From Bacteroidales bacterium UBA4231 (GTDB taxonomy: Bacteria > Bacteroidota > Bacteroidia > Bacteroidales > UBA932), in the NCBI GenBank assembly GCA_002396335.1, contig DGXN01000025.1, positions 74,004 to 119,983 of the forward strand: a stretch of DNA of 45,980 nucleotides, given 5' to 3'. Shown in pieces: positions 25,930-34,290 of the stretch. The stretch's first letter is position 1; every line of letters begins with the position of its first letter. The notes beneath the pieces are model-generated. The model saw only the letters and a list, made by a program, of their open reading frames with translations, was not told the origin of the DNA and did not search any database. The translations under genes were made by a program, and so were the position numbers.

Positions 25930-28224
25930 TCAGTATTCAATGATTTGCGTTAGTCGGATGTCTTCGGAGGATGCGCCGGCCTGGAGTTCGAACTGTCCGG
26001 GCTCTATGATGCGTTGCATCCGGGGATTCACCAGCGAGAAGGCCTCGCGCTGCAGGGGCAGTTCCACGGTGACGGTTTCTCCGGCGGGAATGTGCACGCG
26101 CTTGAAGGCGCAGAGCTGTTTCCGGGGACGGGCCGTGGAGGCTACAAGGTCGCGGATATACAGCTGGACCACTTCGTCGCCGTCCCGGTCTCCGGTGTTG
26201 GTTACGTCCACCAGCACCTTCTCCGGGAGGTGGCCTTCGGCCCGGAGGTTCGCGTATTCAAAGCGGGTATAGCTGAGCCCGTAGCCGAAGGGGTAGAGCG
26301 GGTTGGCGCTCTCTTCCACGTAGTCGTGGCTCATGGGCATTTTTCGGTTGTAGTAGACGGGGATCTGGCCTACGCTGCGGGGCACGCTGACGGAAAGGCG
26401 TCCGGCCGGGTTGTACTTTCCGAGGAGGACGTCGGCGAGGGCGGTGCCGCCTTCACCGCCGGGGTACCAAAGGGTGAGGAGGGCGTCGGCCTGGGCGGAA
26501 GCCCAGTTCTTGTCCAGCGGACGGCCTTCGATGTACACCACCACGAGGGGCTTCCCGGTGGCCTTGAGCGCTTTCAGGAGGTCTTCCTGCAGGCCCAGGA
26601 GCGTGAGAGTGCTGCGGTCGAAGCCCTCGCCGGCCTCCATGTCGGAGACGGAGGTCTCGTCCACCACGGCGGCGCCGGTGTCAATGTATTTGGTGCGGAA
26701 ATCCCTGGCCGACGACCCGCCCACGACGGCCACCACCACGTCGGACCGTCGGGCGGCGGCTACGGCGGCGGCTATTTCATGGGAGCGGGTGTCGCGGACC
26801 GCGCAGCCCTTCACATAGGTGACGGCGGCACCGGCTTTTTCCAGGCCCTCCCGCATGGTGACCACGTTTTCAGGGGCCTGCGGGGCGGTGTAGTCGCCCA
26901 GCTGGTTGTACTGGTTGTCGGCATTGGGGCCTACCAGGGCGATGCGGGTGCCCGCCTTGAGCGGAAGGATGCCGTTGTTCTTCAGTAGGGTTACGCTCTC
27001 CCGTGCGGCCTGGGCCGACACTTCCACGTTGGCTGCGGAGCGGACGTCGGCCCCGGAGCCTTCCGGAAGGTAGGGGTTGTCAAAGAGGCCCGCTTCGAAT
27101 TTCCGCACGAGGACGCGCTTGACGGCCCGGTCGACGGTGGACATGGGGACGCGGCCCGCCTCTACGCTCTCTTTCAGGAGCGAGAAGCAGTTGGCGCCCA
27201 GATCCACGTCTACACCGGCCTTCAGGGCCATTTCACCGGCCTCCTGGCGGTCGCGTGCCACATGGTGGCTCTGGAAGATGCCGTCGATGCTCTCCAGGTC
27301 GCTCACGACGAAGCCCCGGAAGTTCCAGCGGTCGTGCAGGACGCCGGTCAGGAGCTCCTCGTTGCAGGTGGAGGGCACGCCGTCGATGGTGTTGTAACTG
27401 GTCATGACGCTGAGGGCGCCGGCGTCGATGGCGGACTTGAACGTAGGAAGCACATTCTCTTCCAGGTCCCTCACGCCGATATGGGACGGGCTGCCGTTGT
27501 GTCCGCCCTCTGGAATGCCGTAGGCTACGAAATGCTTGAGGGTGGAGATGACCCCCTTCGAGGACGTGCCCCGTACCATGGCCGACGCCATCTGGGAAGT
27601 CAGGAATACATCCTCGCCGTAGGTTTCCTCTACGCGGGACCAGCGGGGTTCGCGGCTCAGGTCGATCACAGGGCCGTACCCGATGGTGCCGCCTTGGGCC
27701 TGCAGCTCTTCGCCGATCACCTGGCCCACCCGTTCAATCAGGTCCGTATCCCAGGTGGCGCTGAGGCCGATGGACGTAGGGAAAACGGTGGTGCCGATGG
27801 CCATGTGCCCGTGCGGCGCCTCCTCCGCGAGGATGATCGGGATCCCCAGGCGGGTAGAGTCGATGGCGTAGTGCTGGAGGGCGTTGTAGGCCTTGGCGGA
27901 GAGCACCGGGTTCAGGCCGGTCTCCAGGGTCTTCCGGGTCCAAGGGTCGGCCCGGAAAGTGGCCCAAAGCATGCCGCCGTGCTGCTCCTGAATGAAGCGG
28001 CGGTATGCGTCGGAGATGGTGACCGCGTCGGGGCCGGTCTTTTCGTACATGGGCCAGCCGAGGGGGCAGAGGAGCTGTCCCAGCTTTTCTTCCAGAGTCA
28101 TTCGGGCGATGAGGTCGTCGGCCCGTTTTTCGGCGGGAGCGCCGGCATCCTTGTACAGCGGCGCGTTGGATGAGGTGCAGCCTGCAAGGAGGAGGATGCT
28201 GAGAATGAGGAGTTTACTTTTCAT
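25930..28224 (-). CDS. GH3 beta-glycosidase (BglX type, lipoprotein)
   Basis: 764 residues from ATG 28224; lipobox LLLAGC (Cys16). GH3 N-terminal barrel: DLIARMTLEEKLGQL, PIILAEEAPHGHMAIGTTVFP, VIDLSREPRWSRVEETYGED, STLKHFVAYGIPEGG and GFVVSDLESIDGIF, with the nucleophile Asp in SDL. A C-terminal alpha/beta sandwich (RIALVGPNADNQYNQLGDYT) and fibronectin-III-like domain (VDVTNTGDRDGDEVVQLYIRD) follow. Multi-domain GH3 enzymes of this type cleave beta-glucosides or beta-xylosides; the lack of the NagZ KH(F/I)PG-D pattern argues against a hexosaminidase. The start overlaps the rnr 3' end by 11 nt. Confidence 0.92.
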   Translation of the reverse strand: MKSKLLILSILLLAGCTSSNAPLYKDAGAPAEKRADDLIARMTLEEKLGQLLCPLGWPMYEKTGPDAVTISDAYRRFIQEQHGGMLWATFRADPWTRKTLETGLNPVLSAKAYNALQHYAIDSTRLGIPIILAEEAPHGHMAIGTTVFPTSIGLSATWDTDLIERVGQVIGEELQAQGGTIGYGPVIDLSREPRWSRVEETYGEDVFLTSQMASAMVRGTSSKGVISTLKHFVAYGIPEGGHNGSPSHIGVRDLEENVLPTFKSAIDAGALSVMTSYNTIDGVPSTCNEELLTGVLHDRWNFRGFVVSDLESIDGIFQSHHVARDRQEAGEMALKAGVDVDLGANCFSLLKESVEAGRVPMSTVDRAVKRVLVRKFEAGLFDNPYLPEGSGADVRSAANVEVSAQAARESVTLLKNNGILPLKAGTRIALVGPNADNQYNQLGDYTAPQAPENVVTMREGLEKAGAAVTYVKGCAVRDTRSHEIAAAVAAARRSDVVVAVVGGSSARDFRTKYIDTGAAVVDETSVSDMEAGEGFDRSTLTLLGLQEDLLKALKATGKPLVVVYIEGRPLDKNWASAQADALLTLWYPGGEGGTALADVLLGKYNPAGRLSVSVPRSVGQIPVYYNRKMPMSHDYVEESANPLYPFGYGLSYTRFEYANLRAEGHLPEKVLVDVTNTGDRDGDEVVQLYIRDLVASTARPRKQLCAFKRVHIPAGETVTVELPLQREAFSLVNPRMQRIIEPGQFELQAGASSEDIRLTQIIEY

Positions 28225-30226
28225 GGGCGGGTTTTTCTTCGGGAAGGTCTTCCACCAGTTCGTAGTCCAGGATTTTCTGTTCCAGGGAGGTGGCTTTGAC
28301 ACGGATGCGGAGCGGGTCGCCGAGCCGGATGGAGCGGTGGGTCCGCCGGCCGACGGCGCGGTAATGGTCCTGGTCGTAGACAAAGAAGTCGCTGCGGATG
28401 GTGCGGTAGGGGATCATGCCCTCGATCTTGGTGGGCTCGATCTCCACGTAGATGCCCCATTCCGTGACACCGGAAACGTGTCCGTCGAATTCCTGTCCGA
28501 TCTTGTCCTCCATGAATTCCACCAGCTTGTACTTGATGCTTTCGCGCTCGGCCTCGGCGGCGACCACCTCGCGTTCGGAGGCGTGCTTGCACTGGGCGGC
28601 GTAGTAGTCTTCCTTGGCGGAATCGGCCCCGGAAAGGTACTGGGCCAGCAGGCGGTGCACCATCATGTCGGGATAGCGGCGGATGGGGGAGGTGAAGTGC
28701 GTGTAGAAGTTGAAGGCCAGGCCGTAGTGGCCGATGTTCTCGGTGCTGTAGCAGGCCTTGGCCATGCTCCGGAGCGCCAGGATCTGGATGGCACCCAGCT
28801 CCGGCTTGTCGGAGGCGTCGACCATGAGTTTGTTGAGGGTCTTGGCGATGTCCCGGCCGCCTTCGATGGGCCCCACTTTGTAGCCGAAGTGGCCGGCGAA
28901 GTCCCTCAGCCCGGCGAGTTTTTCCATGTTGGGCTTGTCATGGACACGGTACACGAAGGTTTTGGCCTTTGCGAGTGCCTTGCCGCCCATTTTGCCGCCG
29001 GTGGCCACGTATTCGGCCACGGTGCGGTTTGCCAGGAGCATGAACTCCTCGATGAGCCAGTTGGCTTCCTTGGAGATTTTCTGATGGACGCCGACCGGCT
29101 TGCCGCTCTCGTCCACTTCCACCTTCATCTCGGGCCGCTCGAAGTTTACGGCGCCGTTCTGGAAGCGGCGTTTCCTCAGCTTCAGGGCCAGGCCGTTCAG
29201 GGTGATGAGGGCATCGTTGATGGGGGAGTCGGCCACGCCGGCCTCCAGAATCTGCTGGGCGGTGTCGTAGTCGAAGCGGTAGTCGGAGATGATATGGGTG
29301 CGGCCGATCCAGGGGTTCAGGACTTTGGCCTGCGGGGTTATCTCGAAGACGACGGAGAAGGTGAGCTTCTCTTCGTTCGGACGCAGGGAGCACAGTTTGT
29401 TGGAGAGTTTCTCCGGCAGCATGGGAACGGTGCGGTCCACCAGGTAAACGGACGTGCCGCGTGCCTGGGCTTCCTTGTCCACGGCCGACCCCGGCTGTAC
29501 GTAGTAGGTGACGTCGGCAATGTGGACGCCCACTTCGTAGTTGCCGTTTTCCAGGCGGCGGAAGCTGAGGGCGTCGTCGAAGTCTTTGGCGTCGGCGGGG
29601 TCGATGGTGAAGGTGAGGACTTTGCGGAAGTCCCTGCGGTGGGCGCGGTCCTTGTCGGTGATCTGCTCGGGGATTTTGTCGGCCGCGTTCTCCACCTCTT
29701 TTTCGAAGCGGTAGGGGAGGCCGAACTCCGCCAGGATGGCGTGCATTTCGGTGTCGTTTTCGCCGGGCTGGCCCAGGATGTCCACCACATGGCCGTGGGG
29801 GCCGGATTCGCCGCGCTCCCAGCCGTCCACGACGGCGGCCACCTTCATGCCGCGCTCGCCCCCTTCCGGTATGGGAACGGAAATGTCATAGGGCATGGTC
29901 TTGGAACTCATGAGCACCCAGGCCTGCTTTCCTACAATGTGCAGGATGCCCACGAAAGGCCGTGTGGAGCGCTCCAGGATGGCGATGACCTCGCCGCTGC
30001 GGCGTTTGGCCTGGCCGGTCTTTTCCTGTGTGACGGCCACCCTGACCAGGTCTCCGTGCAGGGCGCCGCGGGTTTTGTTGGCTTTTACGAAGACGTCCTC
30101 TTCCTGTCCTTCGATGCGGACGAAGATATATCCCTCACGGGACATCAGGACGGTTCCCACGTATTCGGGAATGATGCGTTTTTTCTTGTGATTCTTTCGG
30201 TTGGGGCTGTTTTTACGACGCGACAT
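28214..30226 (-). CDS. rnr: Ribonuclease R
   Basis: 670 residues. A basic N-terminus (RRKNSPNRKNHKKKR) is followed by cold-shock-like OB domains, the RNB catalytic domain with DPADAKDFDDALSF (metal-binding Asp cluster, about 233-246) and YEVGVHIADVTYYV, HFTSPIRRYPDMMVHRLL, and a C-terminal S1 domain (FDGHVSGVTEWGIYVEIEPTKIEGMI). It is a processive 3'-5' exoribonuclease that degrades structured RNA. It lacks the long N-terminal HTH domain of E. coli RNase R, as is usual in Bacteroidetes. It lies 3 nt after the membrane-protein gene and overlaps the GH3 gene. Confidence 0.96.
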   Translation of the reverse strand: MSRRKNSPNRKNHKKKRIIPEYVGTVLMSREGYIFVRIEGQEEDVFVKANKTRGALHGDLVRVAVTQEKTGQAKRRSGEVIAILERSTRPFVGILHIVGKQAWVLMSSKTMPYDISVPIPEGGERGMKVAAVVDGWERGESGPHGHVVDILGQPGENDTEMHAILAEFGLPYRFEKEVENAADKIPEQITDKDRAHRRDFRKVLTFTIDPADAKDFDDALSFRRLENGNYEVGVHIADVTYYVQPGSAVDKEAQARGTSVYLVDRTVPMLPEKLSNKLCSLRPNEEKLTFSVVFEITPQAKVLNPWIGRTHIISDYRFDYDTAQQILEAGVADSPINDALITLNGLALKLRKRRFQNGAVNFERPEMKVEVDESGKPVGVHQKISKEANWLIEEFMLLANRTVAEYVATGGKMGGKALAKAKTFVYRVHDKPNMEKLAGLRDFAGHFGYKVGPIEGGRDIAKTLNKLMVDASDKPELGAIQILALRSMAKACYSTENIGHYGLAFNFYTHFTSPIRRYPDMMVHRLLAQYLSGADSAKEDYYAAQCKHASEREVVAAEAERESIKYKLVEFMEDKIGQEFDGHVSGVTEWGIYVEIEPTKIEGMIPYRTIRSDFFVYDQDHYRAVGRRTHRSIRLGDPLRIRVKATSLEQKILDYELVEDLPEEKPAHEK

Positions 30227-30229
30227 AAA

Positions 30230-31372
30230 CTAGATGAAGGAGACTAACAGGAAAACGAAATGGGCGATGATGCCGGCACACAGGCCTGCGATGGCGTGCG
30301 CGCCGATGGCTTTGGAAATGACCTTGCGGTAGCCCAGAGAGTCCAGCATGGCGGTGTGGGTGGAAAGGAAGCCGCTCCAGCACATGCCGATGGCCGTGAA
30401 TACGGCGATGGCGTTGCCGTCCAGGATTCCGGCGGCGTTGAAGGTGGGAAGAAGGCCCAGGGCTGCTCCTACGGCACCGAGGGCGGTCATCGGGAAGGCG
30501 ATGAGCTCCATGTGCGAGAAGCCGAAGAGCCATTCGAACACCCAGTGGATTTTTTCGGCCAGCCAGGGGAGGATGGGAACGCCCTGGGAGGAGGAGCCGT
30601 TGTAAACGCCGGCGTCTCCCGGGCCGAAGGTGATCATGATGACGGCGGTGGTGATGATCAGGACGCCGGGGATAATCTGCATGCCAAGCTCCACACCGTT
30701 CTTGCCACCGTCCAGGATGGCGTTCAGAAAGCGCATGAAGATGCCGTCTTTCTTCTCGGCCTCTTCTTTCTCCTCGATGGTTTCCGTCACTTTGTCCAGG
30801 ACGGGGGAGTCCAGCTCCGGGTACGCCTTGAGGGTGTTGCGCTGCATCAGCCGGGTACTGATGACCGAGCCGCAGAACGCGCCGAACAGGCCCACCAGCG
30901 CGCCGGTAACCTGGCCGTAGCCGATCATGGTGATGATGACGACGAATCCCATGCCGAATGCCGTGCCGAAGTTGGTGAGCGAAATGAGCTGATATTTCTT
31001 GAAGTAGGCGCTGAAGGTCCTGTCCTTGGAGAGGGCGATGATGGCGGGGTTGTCGCTGAGGAAGGTCATGACGGCGCCCAGGGCGGCGACGCCCGGCAGG
31101 TTGTAGATGGGTTTCATCAGGGGGCGCAGGACGCGCTCCAGCATGGTGACGACCCCGAATTCCGACATCAGTTTGGACAGGGCGCCGGTGAGGACGGTGA
31201 TGCCCATCAGATAGAAGACCGTATTCAGGAGCAGGTCGTGGGCCGTGTTCATGATGGTCTTGAGCATATTACCGCTGCCCATCCTGGAGCCGATCAGGCT
31301 GAATGTGACAACCAGCAGGGTCAGGAAGATAAGGGCTTCGACCGTTGAACGGCGGAGTTTCAGGCGTTTCAT
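30230..31372 (-). CDS. Nucleoside-recognition (Gate) domain membrane protein, CD0519/CD1768-like
   Basis: 380 residues with about eight to ten hydrophobic helices in two halves separated by a charged loop (TETIEEKEEAEKKDG, about residues 200-215). GVAALGAVMTFLSDNPAIIALS and GNAIAVFTAIGMCWSGFLSTH are gate-like segments seen in proteins annotated with the nucleoside recognition domain. No transport substrate is known for this group. It is the first gene of the operon with rnr and the glycosidases. Confidence 0.7.
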   Translation of the reverse strand: MKRLKLRRSTVEALIFLTLLVVTFSLIGSRMGSGNMLKTIMNTAHDLLLNTVFYLMGITVLTGALSKLMSEFGVVTMLERVLRPLMKPIYNLPGVAALGAVMTFLSDNPAIIALSKDRTFSAYFKKYQLISLTNFGTAFGMGFVVIITMIGYGQVTGALVGLFGAFCGSVISTRLMQRNTLKAYPELDSPVLDKVTETIEEKEEAEKKDGIFMRFLNAILDGGKNGVELGMQIIPGVLIITTAVIMITFGPGDAGVYNGSSSQGVPILPWLAEKIHWVFEWLFGFSHMELIAFPMTALGAVGAALGLLPTFNAAGILDGNAIAVFTAIGMCWSGFLSTHTAMLDSLGYRKVISKAIGAHAIAGLCAGIIAHFVFLLVSFI

Positions 31373-31394
31373 ACAATCACAGGGTTAGTGATTG

Positions 31395-31402
31395 TAAAGA
31401 TA
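31395..31402 (-). promoter_or_regulatory. Weak -7 element of the membrane protein-rnr-glycosidase operon
   Basis: TATCTTTA on the minus strand (last base off consensus), 22 nt before ATG 31372. No TTG at the proper spacing, so confidence is low. Confidence 0.35.
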
Positions 31403-31408
31403 GTAAAT

Positions 31409-32056
31409 TTATCGATACAAATCCCTCAAAACAGCCAAAGAATTTACCTGAATACTACTTTCCGTGTGGTAGGACAGGTATTGGAGCAGCGCTTCGCACA
31501 GTGCGTTCCGGATGCTGCCGCTGAGGGGGATGAGCATGGAGGCGGAGAAGTCGGCCTCCAGGAACGCTTTCATGGGCTTGATATGCTCTTTGGCGAATGG
31601 GGCAATGTCTTCCAGGCTGGGGCGGAAGCCCAGGGCGCCGGCCAGTTCCAGGAGGAAGCGGACGTGGAAGTTGGCCCAGTCGCTCTCGAGGGCGTCGAGG
31701 GTGAGGATGCTGCCGGTGCACCACTCGTAGAGGCCGTCTTCGTAGGACCCTTCCTTGAGGGTGCGGAAAAGCACTTCCGACAGGAACAGGGAGATGGTGT
31801 TTTTCTCCAGGTTCCCGCGGATCCCGTTGAGGGCGTCCCTCAAGTGAAGGTTCCGGATGGTCCAGAGGTCGCTTTTGGGGTTTTCCACGACATCGGCCTC
31901 CAGGATGCTCAAAGGGAGGAGGAGGGCGGTGCCGGCCTTTTTGGCGCTCCGTACCAGGAAGCCGCGGCGGCCGTACTCACGCGACAGGGTGTGTACGACC
32001 ATCGCGCTTTCGCCCACTTTCGTGGTTCCCAGGACGATGAGCTCAATGTTGTCCAT
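31409..32056 (-). CDS. recO: DNA repair protein RecO
   Basis: 215 residues from ATG 32056. The N-terminal OB fold (IELIVLGTTKVGESAMVVHTLSREYGRRGFLVRSAKK) and the following helical domain match RecO, which loads RecA onto SSB-coated DNA with RecR. Slightly short compared with the usual 230-250 residues, as often in Bacteroidetes. The zinc-finger cysteines of some RecO proteins are absent. The start overlaps the 3' end of rdgB by 14 nt. Confidence 0.88.
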   Translation of the reverse strand: MDNIELIVLGTTKVGESAMVVHTLSREYGRRGFLVRSAKKAGTALLLPLSILEADVVENPKSDLWTIRNLHLRDALNGIRGNLEKNTISLFLSEVLFRTLKEGSYEDGLYEWCTGSILTLDALESDWANFHVRFLLELAGALGFRPSLEDIAPFAKEHIKPMKAFLEADFSASMLIPLSGSIRNALCEALLQYLSYHTESSIQVNSLAVLRDLYR

Positions 32057-32669
32057 GCAGGAAATCGGCCATGGCGCGAAGGGCTTTTCCGCGGTGCGAG
32101 ATGGCGTTTTTCTCCTCTTCGGAAATTTCGGCCGCCGTGACGCCGTAGCCCTTGGGGATGAACACCGGATCGTAACCGAAACCGCCCTTCCCGCTTCTGT
32201 GAAGGGCGATGCTGCCTTCCATGACCCCGTCGAAGAAGTGATGCTGCCCGTGCAGGATGAGCGTGACCGACGTACGGAAACGGGCCGACCGGGTGGCCTT
32301 GGCCGTGGTGAGGCCGTTGGTACGGGCCATGGCGGCCTCCTTTTCCCGCCGGGCCATTTCCTCGAGGAGTTTGTCGATGTTGGCGGAGGGGTTCTTTTCA
32401 GGACCGGCATAGCGGGCGGTTTCTACGCCGGGGGCGCCGCCCAGGATGTCCACTTCCAGGCCGGTGTCGTCCGCAAAGCAGTCCAGTCCGGTTTTTTTGT
32501 AAATATAGTCGGCCTTCTGTAAAGAGTTGGCCCTGAGTGTGTTGCCGGTTTCGGGGATGTCTTCTGCGATACCGACTTCCGCGGGGGTAACGAGCTCAAA
32601 TCCCTCGCCCAGAATCTCTGCAGCTTCCCGGAGCTTGCCGGGGTTGCCCGTTGCGAATACAAGTTTCAT
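32043..32669 (-). CDS. rdgB: XTP/dITP diphosphatase (non-canonical purine NTP pyrophosphatase)
   Basis: 208 residues from ATG 32669, giving the canonical MKLVFATGNPGKLREA start; a GTG three codons upstream is less likely. The SLQKADYIYKKTGLDCFADDTGLEV and GGAPGVETARYAG segments and GGFGYDPVF are family signatures. It removes inosine and xanthosine triphosphates from the nucleotide pool. Co-transcribed with recO. Confidence 0.96.
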   Translation of the reverse strand: MKLVFATGNPGKLREAAEILGEGFELVTPAEVGIAEDIPETGNTLRANSLQKADYIYKKTGLDCFADDTGLEVDILGGAPGVETARYAGPEKNPSANIDKLLEEMARREKEAAMARTNGLTTAKATRSARFRTSVTLILHGQHHFFDGVMEGSIALHRSGKGGFGYDPVFIPKGYGVTAAEISEEEKNAISHRGKALRAMADFLHGQH

Positions 32670-32694
32670 TTCTTTCACTACTGATTAACCGCTG

Positions 32695-32726
32695 CAAAGA
32701 TAGCATGTTTTGCGCTTCTAGGCAAA
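32695..32726 (-). promoter_or_regulatory. Promoter of rdgB-recO
   Basis: TTTG at 32726-32723, a 20-nt spacer and TATCTTTG at 32702-32695, both on the minus strand. It overlaps the 3' end of the upstream AlkZ-related gene. Confidence 0.75.
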
Positions 32727-33434
32727 CATTCTCAGGATCTGGGCCTCGGATGCGCCCGGAACGCGGGAGCGGATATGGTCTACAAGGAATTCCCTGGACT
32801 GCTCCGGAGTGAGGCTAGACTGAAGCGAGTCTCCGCTGGAAGGGAAGCCGGGGAAGCCTTGGGGGCCGCTGTCGTCCGCAAAGAGCGCTTCCGGTGTACA
32901 GAACGAACTCACCTGCCAGCCGTTGTAATGAAGGTCCTCGCCACGGTACACCCGGGTAATGTCACCGGTCACCACGCGCGTCTGCATCTGGAGCTTCGTG
33001 ATGATCGCATCGGCCGCCGACTTTTTGATTCCCAGCAGCGCCCTCACATCCCTGATACCAATGCTTCCCTGCTCTTCCAGCAAATCCAAAACAGCCTTCT
33101 GCTGCGCCGTAGGGGCATATTTGGGCAGACTTCGGCGCCAGTTCATCAGCTCCCGGTACAGCCGTACGGTAGCAAAAGCCGCCTTCCCGCCCCAGAGGAA
33201 TTTTCCATACGCAATCTCTCCGCTTTGGACCGAATAGATCTTCCAGTCCCAGGGCCCCAGGCTGTCCCCGCCGTCAAACCAGTATTCCCTGGGCGTGAGC
33301 TCTTCAATGGAATACCCTGCAATAGGATTCTCAAAGAAAGGAACAATCCCCAGCTCTTCGATAGCCTCCAGCATTGTCTCCTCGCTGACCACCCTCGGCC
33401 TTTCCCGGTTTCCTGCGTGCTTTATGATGGACAT
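32718..33434 (-). CDS. AlkZ-related (YcaQ-like) protein
   Basis: 238 residues from ATG 33434. It matches the short AlkZ-related group: LEAIEELGIVPFFENPIAGYSIEELTP, a WFDGGDSLGPWDWK segment and GEIAYGKFLWGGKAAFAT, then a winged-helix-like part (AVLDLLEEQGSIGIRDVRALLGIKKSAADAI). Full-length AlkZ/YcaQ proteins unhook DNA crosslinks; whether this short form is a glycosylase is not known. The start is chosen because a good promoter ends 23 nt upstream; longer in-frame starts would pass through it. Confidence 0.7.
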   Translation of the reverse strand: MSIIKHAGNRERPRVVSEETMLEAIEELGIVPFFENPIAGYSIEELTPREYWFDGGDSLGPWDWKIYSVQSGEIAYGKFLWGGKAAFATVRLYRELMNWRRSLPKYAPTAQQKAVLDLLEEQGSIGIRDVRALLGIKKSAADAIITKLQMQTRVVTGDITRVYRGEDLHYNGWQVSSFCTPEALFADDSGPQGFPGFPSSGDSLQSSLTPEQSREFLVDHIRSRVPGASEAQILRMFA

Positions 33435-33456
33435 AAGTTGTAGTAGTTTCTCTCCG

Positions 33457-33487
33457 CGAAGATATGTAAAATCCCCAGCTTTTGCAA
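33457..33487 (-). promoter_or_regulatory. Promoter of the AlkZ-related gene
   Basis: TTG at 33487-33485, a 20-nt spacer and TATCTTCG at 33464-33457 on the minus strand, one mismatch in the -7 element. Confidence 0.6.
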
Positions 33488-33514
33488 TCTTCGTCCCCCT
33501 TTTCATCCTGACAG

Positions 33515-33586
33515 CCGTGACACATAACCAATTGACACTCAACGTTTTCAGTATCTTACAGAGTATCAGCTACTTAAGTGTCACGG
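33515..33586. repeat. TTAAGTG repeat module, copy 1
   Basis: A 72-nt block bounded by the inverted pair CCGTGACAC (33515-33523) and GTGTCACGG (33578-33586). Read on the minus strand it runs CACTTAAGTAGCTGATA ... GATACTGAAAACG ... GTCAATTGGTTA and resembles the block at 38026-38130. It abuts a copy of the 168-bp element. Non-coding by appearance. Confidence 0.6.
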
Positions 33587-33672
33587 ATGGGGACTCCCGA
33601 CCGGGGGGCTTCAGTCGCTACGCTCCTTCCGTACCCTCCCACCGTATCCTGCGTCATCCGCTGCCGCGGATA
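33582..33672 (+). repeat. 168-bp TIR element, truncated copy A
   Basis: Contains the left terminal repeat (GGGGACTCCCGACCGGGG) and the core up to CTGCCGCGGATA, then the similarity stops, so the right half is missing. Core identity to copy C is very high by eye. Confidence 0.75.
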
Positions 33673-33742
33673 CAGTCACCGTTAAGGCCAAAGGCTTGAA
33701 AACCTCCACCCTTTCCCTGTAGCCTTTCCCCGCCAAACCCAC

Positions 33743-33846
33743 CAAGGGGTGCACCTCCAGGTGCACCCCTTGCCATCTCCGAATCAAGCAACAGCGTAAA
33801 TATCAGCAGGTTACGCATATAGGGGTGCACCTGGAGGTGCACCCCT
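33743..33846 (+). repeat. Paired GGGGTGCAC hairpins in opposite orientation with a central hairpin
   Basis: Hairpin 1 (33743-33772): 14-nt arms starting CAAGGGGTGCACCT, loop CC. Hairpin 2 (33821-33846): 12-nt arms AGGGGTGCACCT, loop GG, so the second is the reverse complement orientation of the first. Between them GCGTAA (33794-33799) and TTACGC pair as a third stem. The layout resembles a bacterial interspersed mosaic element of two inverted REP units. No gene is seen in 33488-33940 apart from these repeats. Confidence 0.75.
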
Positions 33847-33940
33847 TCCTGCCCCGCCGCCATAGCCCTCCTGGCCAGGCCGGGTGAGGAAAGTCCTAAA
33901 AGAAGCGGGGGTAGTCCTAATGGGGCTTGGAAAAATGGTG

Positions 33941-33948
33941 TATCTTTG
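33941..33948 (+). promoter_or_regulatory. -7 element of the DUF4491 gene
   Basis: TATCTTTG, 16 nt before ATG 33964; it rules out an earlier TTG start at 33946. Confidence 0.6.
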
Positions 33949-33963
33949 CAGCGACTAGAACAA

Positions 33964-34290
33964 ATGGATATGAATTTCAGTGGCATTATAGTGGGGGCGG
34001 CGGTGTTTCTGAGCATCGGCATCTGCCATCCTGCGGTTATCAAGATGGAATATTATCTGGGAAAGAAGAGCTGGTGGATCTGGCTCGTGGCGGGCATCGG
34101 CTTTTCGGTTTTGTCCCTGCTGATTCCCGATACAATTCTTTCTACTATTGTGGGTGGATTTGCTTTTTCCTGCCTGTGGGGCATTCATGAGATGTTTTTG
34201 CAGGAAAAAAGGGTTCTCCGGGGATGGTTCCCGGAAAACCCTGAACGGCATGCCTACTATGAGGCGTTAAGGCAGCAACTTAAAAAGTGA
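33964..34290 (+). CDS. DUF4491 membrane protein
   Basis: 108 residues with three predicted membrane helices (SGIIVGAAVFLSIGICHPAVI, WWIWLVAGIGFSVLSLL, ILSTIVGGFAFSCLWGIHE) and a cytoplasmic tail RGWFPENPER. The pattern FHP-like histidine in helix 1, YYxGKKxWW and the WGxxExxxQ(E)KRV ending are those of DUF4491, a small inner-membrane family of unknown function common in Bacteroidales. A second ATG at 33970 is possible. Its 3' end overlaps the convergent protease gene by 11 nt. Confidence 0.8.
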   Translation: MDMNFSGIIVGAAVFLSIGICHPAVIKMEYYLGKKSWWIWLVAGIGFSVLSLLIPDTILSTIVGGFAFSCLWGIHEMFLQEKRVLRGWFPENPERHAYYEALRQQLKK

